Notes under the pieces: model-generated
Told to the model about the DNA's origin: nothing
Databases searched by the model: none
Seen by the model: the letters and a program-made list of their open reading frames with translations, nothing else
Position numbers and translations under genes: made by a program
NCBI GenBank assembly: GCA_027574665.1
Contig: CM050652.1
Location: 38,397,631 to 38,461,630, forward strand
DNA: 64,000 nt
Reading direction: 5' to 3'
Source of the DNA: Rhynochetos jubatus
Lineage: Eukaryota; Chordata; Aves; Eurypygiformes; Rhynochetidae
In this document: positions 36,001 through 48,600 of the stretch, one piece after another
How positions within the stretch are numbered: the first letter of the stretch is position 1
Layout: every line of letters begins with the position of its first letter

Positions 36001-39000
36001 TTAAAATCAGCCCTACTAAACAGGTATCACTTGTAAATATCCCCAAATTGGTACCAAAAAATCTTGATTGTAGTGTGTAAGTACGCCTGAATATTTTTAA
36101 TGTGAAATGTGCAATTAGTCTTCATTACACACTTGTCAATTTTAATTTGGGAATAAAAAGCTGTGCTCCAGTTATTGAACTGAAACCTTAATCTAATTTG
36201 AAATGCTTTAGGCTGAGAGAGGAAACTCATTCTGACTCTGGACTTCCTTCCCACTTCCTTGTATTTAAATGGAGACATCTCCCTCTTTCTCTGCCTTTTC
36301 TAGTGAGGGATGAAGCAGGCCCTCTGCTCCCAGAGGGATGAACGAGGCAGAGCAGAGCTGTTCTCCACTGAGCTGATGCACCTGCATGTGTTGGAAATAC
36401 AGATGAAGCCCTAGCAGAGTGTGCCACTGCAGTTTCTGCCTGGGAGTCAATGGGGGGAAGGGAACAGTAAAACATCTGAGTGTGTTGAAAGGATTGCATA
36501 TCTGCTGCAGTAGAAAATTGCTCTAAAATGTCATTCTTTAATTGCACAGCGTAGGTGACTGGGACAACTGCCACAAAAGGCATTAGATGGTTCAAGCATG
36601 AGGAGGTGCATGCATTCTACCACACTATTACTTGTACGTACCCACCCTCCCTGTAAGTACAAGTACCCTTGCAGATCACATCTGAACAGCTAACACGTGT
36701 ACAGAGCCCTGTTTTCACAGTGAAATCCTGCCTTGAGAATCCACCCTGTATCTGTCCCCTCTCTTTTCAAATACAGCTGCGTGGATTGTATCTGCTGCTT
36801 CACTGGTAACCTGCCCTTAAGAACAAGTAAACAAGCACAGAGGTTTTCTCCCATGCTGCAGGAGGTTACTGTGCGTGATGGGGCTACTTCATAATCAAAT
36901 GCCTTGAAAAAGTGTCCGACAAACAGAAGCAATATTTTTTAATGTCCAAGTTTCTTATAAATCACATCAAATGCATTTCAAGCATTTCATCTTCAGTCTA
37001 TCATGTACTCTAATGTTCAGAGACTAATTAGGCTTCTTAGAGATCACAGACCCTTTCATGAGGGACATACCCATTCAAAGTGCGTGAGGAAGTCCATGTA
37101 TTTGGGCCATTCCAAATCAAATCATTCATAATATGTATCTGTGTACATACTAGCTGAAAACAAAAGCTGGATCAGAATGAACACCTTCCCGTTTGGGACA
37201 TGGTGGTGTCTGATGTCGTATAACAGAGATCTTCTGGGCCTTTAGAGTTGAGACCCAGTGCTCTAATCTCTGTAAAAATGGAGGAAATACTACAGTTCCA
37301 TCAATATCTTCTTTTCTCAGACTGTGACTTACTGTGAATGATTAATGAGAAACTGTTTGCTGGATATTATTTGTTTGTAGACGTGTTCTTGTTGACCGGT
37401 TGGTGTGTGATTTGTTATCTTAGCACACAGAAAGGTAGCTAAGACATATATAAAGTTCAGCAAACATAAACTGCTGCAGCCTGAATATTAGATTCCTCAC
37501 AAGCCAAAAAAAGGAACATCTCCAATATATGATTTCTCTGTAAATTGTTGGCTTCAGAAACGTGTGATACATCCTACATGCTGCAGCTTGCAGGACTGCC
37601 GTCCGATGGCTCAGAGGTAATATTTGCTCGTAAAGACTAGTAATAATTCCTAGTCACAATGCTGTTAGTGTAAATAATGACACATTGTGAAAACTTTTTA
37701 AAGTAAGCTCATCTGGTTTGTAACATCTGTCTGAAAACTCTGAAGGATGTTTTTTGCAGTTTACATTAAAGCAAAACCAAGAGAATCAATTTAAGCTTCT
37801 GACTCCAGGTAGCATCTTGGTTAGTGTGACATACCCTAACAGCTGAAAGCAAACATAGTTTTGAAGATGATATGGTGTCCTCTGGAGTTCTAAAAGAATG
37901 AATAAAGCTTCCAGCATCGCACAGAGTGAGGCAATTCTGTAAATAATACATGGTACATTTTATTAAATAATACTGTAAGGTAACACACACAGCACTGCCA
38001 TTCAACAGCAGTTTGCTGCTGCATATGCTGTACTTGTTTCTACTTACTGCCCACAAAGTGTAGATATCTTTCATGCAATATTTAACAAGTGGTAGTGTTT
38101 TCATGAGAGAGTAGTATTTTCTATAAACACAAAATGTAGTAATGCTGGGTACCCTCAAATTTAAAAGAAACCCTAAAACATAATACTGCCTAACAGAATT
38201 GGTGCCACTTTTGTTTGTGGGTTTTGTTTTGTTGTTTTTGGTTTTTTTTTAATCAAGAGGAAAATATTGTTTGAAGTTACAACATTTCTTCAAGGTTATT
38301 TAAGTATTCGAGTGTTCTGTTTATTGTACTGATTATGACTTGCTTTGCCAAACCCAACAAATTTTAAGTCACTGCTTTGATAGTCTACCATTCCTTCTGT
38401 TCGACATGTGGTTTCTCTAGCATATGGATGTAATATTTCATATTCCACTTAATAGTTCTTGTTAAAACTCCAGTTCTTCTGCAAATCTTGGTTCTTTCAC
38501 CTTCTATCTGTCCTGCTATATCCAATCTGACCCACTTATGACATGCCTAAGGCTGTCATAATAGTCTCTTCCAAATCCTTCTGTTAAACCCTTATTCAGA
38601 TCTGGTGAGATTTTCTACATTTTTAAGAACTTAGCTATGTGTGTATCAAATTCTTTCCAACAGGGTTAGCATTAAAAAATAAATAAAAAAGATACACTGT
38701 CTGGAGATCTTCTACCTAAATCTAGTGGGTACCATCAGTACGAAATGTGATGCCTTCCAGATGTTTTGGAATTTCTTGCAATCTTTGAGCCAATTCTATG
38801 ACGTTCGGAATGACAAAATCCAGAAAGTCATATTCTGAATACTTTCTTGTGGCAAGACTTAAGGGCCTGATCCTGAAACATATTGAGCATGTCATGAAAG
38901 GCCATAAATGCTCCTAAATCCCACTGAACTCAGAAGTTAAGAACAAAATTTAAAAACTGTATGAGATCTTTGAGCTTTCACAGCATAAACTCTGGAGCAT

Positions 39001-39560
39001 TGGTAATTGAGGATACTCTGCTTATGGAGACATATGTTAAACATAGTCACAACAGTTGAGGAAATCAGTATATTTAGAACAGGAAATCCCTTTAATACAC
39101 ATGCCAATTAAATCAGAATTCTCTTTGAGACAAAACATAGCTAGTTTAAGAAACATATTGGTTTCCAATAGTCTTGATTCTTGAGCAAAAACATCTGCTA
39201 ACAAAGCTAATCATAGTAGAAAGAACATCATAATTAAAAATGCATTTGACATCCAAAAGTTAAGACACAAAGCCAGGATCTCAGCTTTTGTTTGATCAGT
39301 TGGAAGAATAAAGCATTTTATCCCCTACGTGATGTCTTGATTCAGAACCCCAGTGATTCTTTACCTTAAAATGGATGCACATGGGTTTTGTCCAAATAAA
39401 ACCAGAAACAAGCCCTGTGTATTAACCAAATAAATGACATGAAAATCATTGTGCAGTGGTAGTTGCTCCCACTTTACCTTTTTGCCTGTGTTGCTCTCAC
39501 AGACGAGGTGTAATTTGCTTAATGACTGTCCAAATTGTTGCTTCTCTCTATATATATTAT

Positions 39561-40015
39561 CACAGAATCACAGAATGGTTTGAGTTGGAAGGGACCTGAA
39601 AGACCATCTAGTTCCAACCCCCCTGCCATGGGCAGGGACACCCTCCACTAGACCAGGTTGCTCAGAGCCTCATCCAGCCTGGCCTTGAACACTCCCAGGG
39701 ATGGGGCACCCACAGCTTCTCTGGACAACCTGTTCCAGTGCCCCACCACCCTCTCAGTGAAGAACTTCTCCCTGATACCTACTCTAAATCTCCCCGCTTT
39801 CCATTTAAACCCATTACCCCTTGTCCTGTCACTACAGGCCCTTGTAAAAGGTCTCCCTCCACCTTCCTTCAGGTACTGGAAGGCAGCAAAAAGGTCTCCC
39901 CAGAGCCTTCTGTTCTCCAGGCTGAACAAGCCCAACTCTATCAGCCTTTCTTCATAGCAGAAGTGCTGCAGCCCTCTGATCATTTTCGTGGCCCTCCTCT
40001 GGACTTGCTCATTAT
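39561..40015 (-). mobile_element. CR1 LINE fragment with open C-terminal frame
   Basis: The 3' tail lies at 39561 (plus strand 'cacagaatcacagaatgg', 'gttggaagggacctg'). On the minus strand about 120 codons of the C-terminal part of the CR1 ORF2 protein are still open. It includes VQRRATKMIRGLQH, ELGLFSLENRRLWGDL, FQYLKEGG, and ends FKARLDEALSNLV. The reading frame is intact to its normal stop, so this copy is relatively young. It lacks the endonuclease and reverse transcriptase domains and cannot act on its own. Confidence 0.93.
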
Positions 40016-42443
40016 CTAGTGATATGTATTTCTGTGACACTTACTTGGGCAGAAATAGGTTCTTCTGCTGTTCTGAGACTAAAGTTTTCAAGTGACTCAC
40101 CAGAAACAGACTTTCTGATCTTTGGTCTCCAACATATCCTATGCCAAGTTTAGTCCTTAACTGACAATTAATCCTAAATTTTTAGCAAGCATTTCTATAG
40201 AGCAGAAAAGACTAGATTTTCATCCTTTAAACTCTTGTGTGTTTGATCTATCTAGCTGTTTGCAGTTTCTGAGGTGCATGTAAAATCATTGGGTGTTTTC
40301 CTGACTTTTCACCACCTCATATTCTTCTGTTTTGATGTGCATTCTAAATATTTCAGTATTTTCTTAACTAACTGCTGGCTGATGCTCAGCATTGTGAGGC
40401 TGCTCATTACTTCTCTTTGCTTCCCCGCAAGTACTCCTGAGGTCTTCACCCATGTACCAGCTAGCATACACACAACAATAGTTGTGGTTGTAGCCACTTT
40501 TTAGTGATCTCCCGGTTTTCCTTCATCTGTTTTATGTAATCTCTCTTTTCTGAAGTCATTTCTAGAAATGATTAGATTTCACTATCAGCTATTTTATTAT
40601 ACATGCCCATGAAGATATTTCCTAACCATTACCTTACATATTATGATTAAATACTATTCTGTGTTCTACACCTTTGGTTGAGGCAGGAGCAAACGATGAG
40701 ATTTTATTAGAATATGAGATTCACAAGAACATAGATCATATGGACTTATGCTGGCAATTTCCACCTCTAAAATTTGGGAGACTCTATATACTTAATGCTT
40801 CCAAAGTTTTCACTACGAAAGGATAGCTCTTTGGATTTGACAAGCTCTTACATTTCAGGCTGCAGTTTCTACAGTATATTATCATTTTATATCTTTTATT
40901 ATGATTTTTTTATTATCATTTGTGGAAGCTGCAGGTCTACTGAGGTCCTTCAACTTCATCCCTGAATTTCTTTCTGAATGGCATTCAAGCCTGTTTGTCC
41001 CTCTCCTTGCTGCATATTGGCAAGTCAGCAAATGTATAAAAAGTTTAGATGGTTTCCATCATTCAACTTACTTATAACTCATAAAATTAAAAAACATTCC
41101 CAGAACTAAAGCATTTTGACATTGCACTTTCAGATCTTTACAATATCTGATTTTTTAAAGCCTAATATATCACCATAACATGCGGTTACTTTTGGCATTA
41201 ACATTGGACTGACTATCCACGGAAAAGCAGGAAGTAAAGATGCATTGCTAAATCTTACCAGAACAAAATTAATCTATTCAAATGCCTGAAGCATGCAAGC
41301 TGGTGATGTATTATGTTACTCTGATAGGGTGACCTTGTACTATTGACAGAAAAGGAGGAGCTCCTTCGTAACATCAAACTGCTGTAAAACTAACAAAAGA
41401 CATAACAAGATGAGAAATATATCTCTGAAAAAGGCAAAACCTCAAATCATTCTTATCCTGACCATCCCTCTGATGGGAACAGGGTAGATCAGCCATGTTG
41501 GTAACAGATGTGAGAAATATGATCTGCTTCCTACTAGAAAATGGACTGAGCAGGACTTCTTCATCTGTTTTCATTTCTTCTGAGGATATGGGAGGGCTTC
41601 CCTGCCAACTCAATGAGAAATAGAGAGCTCTATGTTTTTTCTGAGCTAAATAGTTGCTGTCTCCCTTTGGGGTGCAATTTTTATATGTAAAATGCTACAT
41701 TTATTCAAGTAGTTGCTAGCAGGTCAAAAGGAGTATAAACTTGGAAACAAATGTGATTTTCTCTAAAATTAAAGGTAACAATTTTTTGCCTTTGCTGAGT
41801 GGTAGTTATAGCACCTTTTGGATCCACATGATCCATTTTAGCCTCTTACTACTCTCTTTTCAGAGAGTCTGTGTCCTGCCTCAGAAACGGTGAGCCATAG
41901 ATTTTTAATGGTTATGTTTATGAAGCAGCATGACAGGGAGACCTCCAGAAAGTTGAAGGACTGGACAATAGGATAGAGTAATCTGTTTTCCAGAAAAAGT
42001 CAAGAAGAAAAAAGGTCAGAGACCTTTTGTTTGACATTACCTACTATTTTCATAAACAATGCATTTCTTCCCTACACGCAGTTTAAGGGGCAGCACCAGG
42101 CAAGTTCACCTTCTCCAGTTTGTCTGTGTTGTTCACCAATCACAGTCTGACAGATCAGCTTCTTCCTAAACACTCGGATCTCTCCAAACATAGCTAACTT
42201 GACGTGGCTGCCAGTCCTGTTCAGGAATCACTGGACTCTCAGGTGGCTTGCAGAAGCTCTATCCCACCTAGTCAAACACAGGTTCAGTGAGTAGTCTGAA
42301 GACTGTTCAGTTGACTCAAAAAAGGCCTAGTGCCATCTGCGTTGCAGTAGCACTGTCACCTGGATCTGTCAGTACCCATAGAAGATCCATACTCAACAAA
42401 GAGTATGCACTCAGCATCTAAATGGGCACGAGACGCATATGTT

Positions 42444-42445
<2 letters not shown>
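40016..42445. other. Non-coding stretch, nothing recognised
   Basis: AT-rich, with no exon-like blocks and no repeat family identified. Confidence 0.45.

Positions 42446-42474
<29 letters not shown>
42446..42474. repeat. (GA)n microsatellite next to the LTR
   Basis: About 14 GA units directly left of the LTR-like sequence. It may mark or obscure the LTR's 5' boundary. Confidence 0.95.
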
Positions 42475-42475
42475 T

Positions 42476-43075
42476 GTAGGATGTGAGAGAGACTTCCACT
42501 GGAGCAGGGGGATGTGCCTGAAGAAGCCTGTGATTCTGTGGCAAGACTATGCTGGAGCAGGCTGCTCCTGAGGGACTGCACTCTGTGGAAGGGACCCACA
42601 CCAGGGCAGTTAGTGATTAAAACTTCAGCCTGTGGGAAGGACTCATGGCAGGGAGGTTTATGGAGAACTGTTTCCCATGGAAGGGACCCCGCACTGGAGC
42701 AGGGTCAGAGTGTGAGGATCCCTCCCCCTGAGGAGGAAGGATCAGCAGAGACAACATGTGATGAACTGACCACAACCCCCATTCCCCATACCCCTGTGCA
42801 GCTGGAGGGGAAGACAGAGATATGAGGAGCAAAGCTCTCATTTGTTTTGTCTCTTATTGTCCTACTCTGATTTGATTGGTAACTAATTAAATTGATTTTT
42901 TTTATTTCCAAAGTCAAGTCTGTGTGGTTTGTGACCATAATAGGTGAGTGAGATGCCCCTGTTCTTGTCTCAATCCATGAGGCTTTCCTTATGTTTTCTC
43001 CTCCCATCCCATCGAGGAGAGGAGTAAGCGGGCAGCTGTGTGGTCTTTTGTTGCCGGCTGGGCCTAAACCACAAC
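42476..43075 (+). mobile_element. Endogenous retroviral LTR, 5' end unclear
   Basis: Sequence from about 42480 to 43075 resembles a bird ERV LTR family I recognise. It has G-rich blocks around 'ggagcaggg', then a T-rich block with an AATTAAATT polyadenylation-like stretch near 42887. The conserved 3' end runs through 'gccggctgggcctaaaccacaaca'-like sequence and ends in ACA at 43075. Its terminal portion resembles the gene-distal end of the LTR at 5065-5634 (shared 'gtctcaa.ccatgagg.tttcctta' type sequence and end). A GA microsatellite abuts the left side. No target duplication was found, so the element may be 5' truncated. No internal retroviral genes were seen. Confidence 0.65.
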
Positions 43076-44686
43076 AGGCAGCCAAGGAACATGGCTGAAT
43101 GTTGAGCCTGCATCACTGATCCCACCCTTCAAGAGAGTCCCTACTTTGGGAAAGCAAGCTGACTCTGCTCACACCTCCAATCTGTGACCAGTATTGGCCT
43201 TGCTGGACTCCACTGGGTTGTGCCCCCAGTGCCTCTATTGTCTTCAGCACATCTATATCTGGGACGTTCTGGCAACACGTGCACAGTGACAACCAGACTG
43301 CTTCAATTCTCACGAGTGTTGCTTGTTCATGTGTCTCAGCACCTGAAGTAATACCACATACACAAGGGAGACCAGTTCCGGGACGCTTAAGCTGGTTCTG
43401 TGTGAGCCAGTTCAGGGCTGGAAATTATCACACTGCCGAGGTTTCTGTGTGCCAGAGTGTTGTAACACCCAGATTTTCCTTGGTAACAGACAGCTGATGT
43501 CAGTGGTGCTGTATTGACTTAAACCAGCTGGGGACCTAGTCCTGCATGTGCAATTGCAGAAAGAAAATATGAAATGAAGTTTCAGAGATGAAATGAATCC
43601 AGAATCTAACCACAGTTTGGAAATTTTGCCAACCCCATTTATTTGATAGAGTACATTTTATCATAAGCAGAACATCTCTCCTTCTTCCCCCAAAGAATAC
43701 CCCATGGCAAACAGAGTTTGCTAAAGCAGGAAAAGGAGAAGAACCAGAACCTCCGTAAGGTCTGTCAGGGAGTTCAGTGCTGCTCTCTAACATGGAAAGG
43801 GTTCAGATAATATGCTGGCTGACAGCACATGTCCCTGAAATAAGATTTATGCTATACTTCAGTGAAGGAAAGGAGTGAGAGACAACAGAAGTGCTAAACC
43901 CACAAATTTAAAAAAACAAAAACAAAAAAACAAACAAACAAACAAAAACCCCAAAAAACCAAAACCCCAACCCAACAGAAACCACCCTCTTCCACAAATA
44001 ATTATATGTACTGGAACTGTTAAGACAGATATCAGCATCTGTTCTTCTATGATTTGATCAATTTAGGTAGCTAATGTGTAATGTTTCAAATATAGTAACA
44101 ATGTTTCTGCAGTGATTCTCAGCAGTCTCTTCGCTGTCATTGAAGTCCTCCTCTACTGCAGTTTAGGGTTCTACTGCCACACTATTTCTTAAAAATGTGT
44201 TGCTCTGCATCTCCTCTTCTGGACACTTTCATTACCTAGGAGCACATCCAACCCCCTTATTCCTCCTGTTCAGTAAGATTACATACAGTGCTTTACTTTC
44301 TACGAAAATTCTTGGAGGGAAAGAAAGACTTAGTTTGTCTGAAACGTTCCTGTTTCCAATGAGAACTTAAAATACTTCAATTTATTGTGAAACAAATAAA
44401 ATTAAAGAAACCAGTATGTAGTGAAAGACCTTAAATAAGAATGAAAATGAATAGTAAAAGGAGAAATTCTAAACTCACTTTTCTTTTTAGTAAAAGAAGC
44501 AGATAAAACTGCTTTTCTTGAGAAGATTTTTTTTTTTTCTCTCATTTCAAGCAGCTGTAGCTGCAATACAACCTCTAGTTCCCTGGTAACTAAAAAAAGA
44601 CAATAGAAGCAGGCAGAAAATTCTTTAGGAAAAAAGCTGACTTCCCAACTATAATCCATCCATCACTAATATTTAGCTATTTACAA
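43076..44686. other. Non-coding stretch between LTR and CR1
   Basis: About 43080-43500 is more GC-rich than its surroundings and could be an unrecognised repeat. The A/C tract lies at 43.9 kb. No gene was seen. Confidence 0.45.
43908..43978. repeat. (CAAA)n and A/C-rich tract
   Basis: AAAAC and CAAA units followed by CCCCAA-type sequence. Confidence 0.9.
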
Positions 44687-45083
44687 GGCTGAGAGAATTG
44701 GGCTTGTTCAGCCTGGAGAACAGAAGGCTCCGGGGAGACCTTATAGCACCTTCCAGTACCTAAAGGGGCCCACAAGGAAGCTCTGGGGGACTTTTTACAA
44801 TGGCCTGTAGTGACAAGACAAGGGGTAATGGGTTTGAATTGAAAGCTGGGAGATTTAGATTAGATGTCAGGAAGAAATTCTTCATGGAGAGGGTGTTGAG
44901 GCACTGGAAAAGGTTGCCCAGAGAAGCTGTGGATGTCCCATCCCTGGAAGTGTTCAAGGCCAGGCTGGATGAGGCTCTGAGCAACCTGGTCTAGTGGAGG
45001 GTGTCCCAGCCCATGGCAGGGGGGTTGGAACTGGATGGTCTTTCAGGTCCCTTCCAACCCAAACTATTCTTTGATTCTATGTT
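44687..45083 (+). mobile_element. CR1 LINE fragment (3' end)
   Basis: This is a plus-strand copy starting near 'gagagaattgggcttgttcagcc' and running through the C-terminal coding end (GRFRLDVRKKFFMERV, then FKARLDEALSNLV). It continues into the 3' UTR ('ggcaggggggttggaac') and the tail 'ttctttgattctatg' near 45083. It belongs to the same subfamily as the copies at 39.6 and 58 kb. It is 5' truncated at a typical position, with no target duplication seen. Confidence 0.93.
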
Positions 45084-45444
45084 GGGTATCTAGTTTAAGC
45101 TTCTTGTCCAAGCTTCTGCCACAGTAACCAAAACAGGTGGATATTTACACTAAAGAATTCATACCATCCAACTTTAATGCCTTTTTCAGATTAGTCCACC
45201 TAGAGATAGCCCTTAACATTTCTACATTTAGGTATTAACACACTTAACCATGAATTAATGTTTATTGCTACTGAAGACTTTGTTTCTGGTTAGTATAAAC
45301 CAACAGGAATAATGAAATAAAGTCTGTACAGAAGCAGCCTAAGAGCAGAGCTGCATTCATCTCACCTAATCATTATTGCCTGTGTCAAAGCTCATTATCT
45401 GGGCCTGTTTTGCTACCAGTCAGGAAAAGTAAATTAGAACAGAA

Positions 45445-45605
45445 ATGTAGGCTGGAATGGCTCTACAGCCATCTTCTAGTTCAGGACTATCAAAAGCACT
45501 AGACCAGGTCAGCACTGGCTCTGTCTTGAAAACATCCCAAGGACGGAGATTTCATGGCCTTTCTGGGAAACCTGTACAGTAATTTCCAGGAAAAAGTCAC
45601 TTGTG
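45445..45605 (-). mobile_element. Old, diverged CR1 fragment
   Basis: The plus strand resembles a reverse-complement CR1 3' region: 'actagaccaggt', then 'catcccaaggacggagatttcatgg', then 'ctttctgggaaacctgt'. Divergence is high and the edges are blurred, so it is much older than the nearby copy at 44.7 kb. Confidence 0.5.
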
Positions 45606-48600
45606 TGGAAGTGTAGAGTTAGACAGCTCCTACAGCCTGTTTTATGTGGGCACTGCAGAACAAAGAAGCTGCACCTCAGCCTGGGCAGCCTCCAGGGATT
45701 TTGTCAGGTGTGGCTGGCTGACATCTAGGGTTTGGGAGGACAAAGCCTATGCCAATTAGACAAGTAGCATATTGTCTGTGAGACTCGGCTCTCCTAATTT
45801 TAGATATTGAAAAGTTCAAGTATTGAGGCTAAAATCATCACACAGGCTCCTTCCTTGATCAGTGAAGACATATTTCCAAACAGTAATTCATCCCATCCTA
45901 AAATAGATGTCTGTGAGGCGGATTGAGCTGCCCTCAGGAGATATGCTCCTTTTATCAGCTATGGTGGGAGACTAAGTGAACAATTTACACTATATATCTA
46001 CATTTCAGATATCAAAGTGTTTTAGAATCAGACAGTCAGAAAGTTAGGAATAATAACTTCTGTTCCACATATATATATCTCCAACAAATATTGCAGAGCT
46101 TGGTTATCCTATCGTTAAAAAAATATATCATTTTAACAATGCTTTGCATCTGCAGAAAGAAATCTTGTGCTAAAATACTGCTCAGACCCTAATTTTGAAA
46201 AAATACCTCTCTCTAAAGAGATCATAAGAGGTTTGATAATAGAAATGAAAAGCCTCAAGGTTTAATTCATATTTTCTATTTTTTTCCATTTGCAGGAAAA
46301 ATACCAAAGGCATAAACATCTCTTCTCTGTAACTATTTAGGGATTCTTAGGGAATTAAATTTCAGAGTGCATGGACTGTGTAGCAAAAAGAATCCAGTAT
46401 GCAATGAAACATAAGCAATGCATGCTGAGATCCATAATTATGTCTAGAATAAAACATAATTTAGCTTTTTAACATTTAACAATCCAATAAGATGAAGCCA
46501 ATGCTTTTCTAGCAGCTTTAGTCACTCAACTGGGAATAATCTCGTTAAAGAAAGTATATTTAATCCAGCTAGTGAAGATTTTTTAAGAGGTTCACTAAGC
46601 AAAAGGACAATTTATGACTTTTTTGTATGAAAAAGCTGCCCTGCTAAACTGCCCTGTGTCTGAATGCTGCTACTGCTTACTGCTGTTTCCAGCCTCTGTC
46701 TCACTTAGTACAGATAACACAAAACATTTTAGTTTAAATGAAACAGGACCAGTTCATCATTTCAAGGGTGGGGGAGCAGGTGGCACACAGAAAGACTTAT
46801 CTTCAAAATGGATGCTAGTAAAACAAGGAACAGCAACTTGGCTGTGACACCTCAGTTGTGGACTAGAAACACTGCAGTGTCTAACTGATAATTCTGTTTC
46901 CAGGAAGAAGCCCCCCAAATCATACATTTTATGGCTGCAGTCCTGTTTACTGTTTTTCCCCATAAAATGAAGACAACTTGATCAAGCAACATTAAAAGGT
47001 TTGAAATTCTTCTTAAATAACTCTTCTGCCAATAGAGCACTACTTTTTTTTCCAGCTAATACAGACGAATAGACTGCCTGTGACCCAGGTCTTGGCTGGC
47101 AATTTGTAGCTTGGATCTCCTAATGGATGTACTACTGATTGTTGATGGAAACAGGACATGAAGTAGCATCCCTATCAAAAACCATAATGATCTAACTCTC
47201 AGTAGAATAAGCAACAGAGTAAAACATTATTCCACACGATCATTTTAAACAGATATAGAGTTTTGGATGCTGATTTGTGGTGAGCAGTTTCCTATACACT
47301 GTGGACAAGCTCAGCCACTGACCACAGAATGCAGAAAGACCGGTGGTATATGCAAAACTGTTTTTTAGACACATGTCAACTGCCTCGAGCTTCTCTTTTA
47401 GCAGCTGAGTATGCAGGAGTAGTATCCAAGTCATTGGGATATGGTAGGTTGATGTTGAGCTCTTGGTTCAGCCAGGTTCTAGTGAACTCTTCACCTTTGT
47501 TTTAGGCCTCTTAATTTTATTTGGACTGTGTAGTAGTACTAAAGATTTACCAGCCAGCCCTGCTGACCACCCACAGCCACCAAAAAACCTCAAAATATTT
47601 TATTATTATATCCCTTTATTTTTATTACTAGATAAATAGCTATATTCTGTTTTTTCCTGGTGTGGTTAAGTATATATTTTTCTCTATTTCATATAGTCAG
47701 AATAGTCATCATAACTGCAATCTTGATCTTCCAGCTCTGAACAAGATATTAGAAGAAGGAGAGCATTACTGTCTATGAAACTTCTTTTGTCTCTTCCCTA
47801 TTAGATCTTCCTGGGGATTTACCAGAAACCTGTCAAACAGTATCACAATAACTACCCTTGGGAATAGTAAAATCCAAAGGTCACATTAGGGCTGGCTGAA
47901 AAACAGTAATTCCAGCTCAGGACACATACTGAGGTTTCAAGGCATGTTCTAACATGAACAAAACCGATAGCTCCTTTTAAACAAGGGAGAAGAAAAGAAA
48001 CCTATTCCAGGAGATCAGATGGGTTCTTGTCTGTAACCTACAGATCAGTTACTCACTTTGGACAAAAAAAAAAAGTGCCAAACTCAATTCCCTGCAAGGA
48101 ACCAGGCAGTGAAGAAGTAGAATTTAATCTTCTCTCCTTCCAGGGAAATGCTTCTCTCTACTTGTTACAATCCTGAACCTGAGTCCCTTATTAATCCATT
48201 TTCAGAGAATACTGATATGTTTTACGTAACGCTTTGGTTTTAACAAAGTACCGTCATGGAAGAGTTAATTCAAGCTTTGAAGCAACTATAGCTGCAGAGA
48301 GCGGAGCAAACTGCGCCTCAGATGTCTGGCCACCTATTCTGCATGCAGTTGCCCATGTCAAAAAGCGGTCACGCAAGGTTATTGGTTCCAGTCAGACAGG
48401 CGCCAACATTTCAGGGCGCACATAACAGAGTAGTTGGGGGTTTTAGAAGCCTATGTATTTTGGGATGCCAATTCAGCCCAATGCCTTTCCTTACTTCAGA
48501 TTTATGGTCAGCACATCTAGCCAGCAGTAACAAATGAGCGCTCTTTCAGCCAGGCAAATATTCGCACCTGATGGCTCAGCACTAAAATACAGCCATACTT

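Larger units (their letters stand above)
16946..39560. other. Long AT-rich non-coding stretch
   Basis: No convincing exons on either strand. Open frames are short or repeat-derived. The stretch holds the microsatellites at 17.67, 20.43 and 21.03 kb, the poly(A) run at 31.77 kb and the MIR-like fragments at 30.9 and 33.0 kb. A possible third MIR remnant ('ttgcagaaaaactgagg') lies near 30.23-30.30 kb. Confidence 0.5.

Noticed and set aside
36227..36595. 122-codon minus-strand open frame with a protein-like start
   Set aside because: The second half is low-information, and no good splice sites or homology were recognised.
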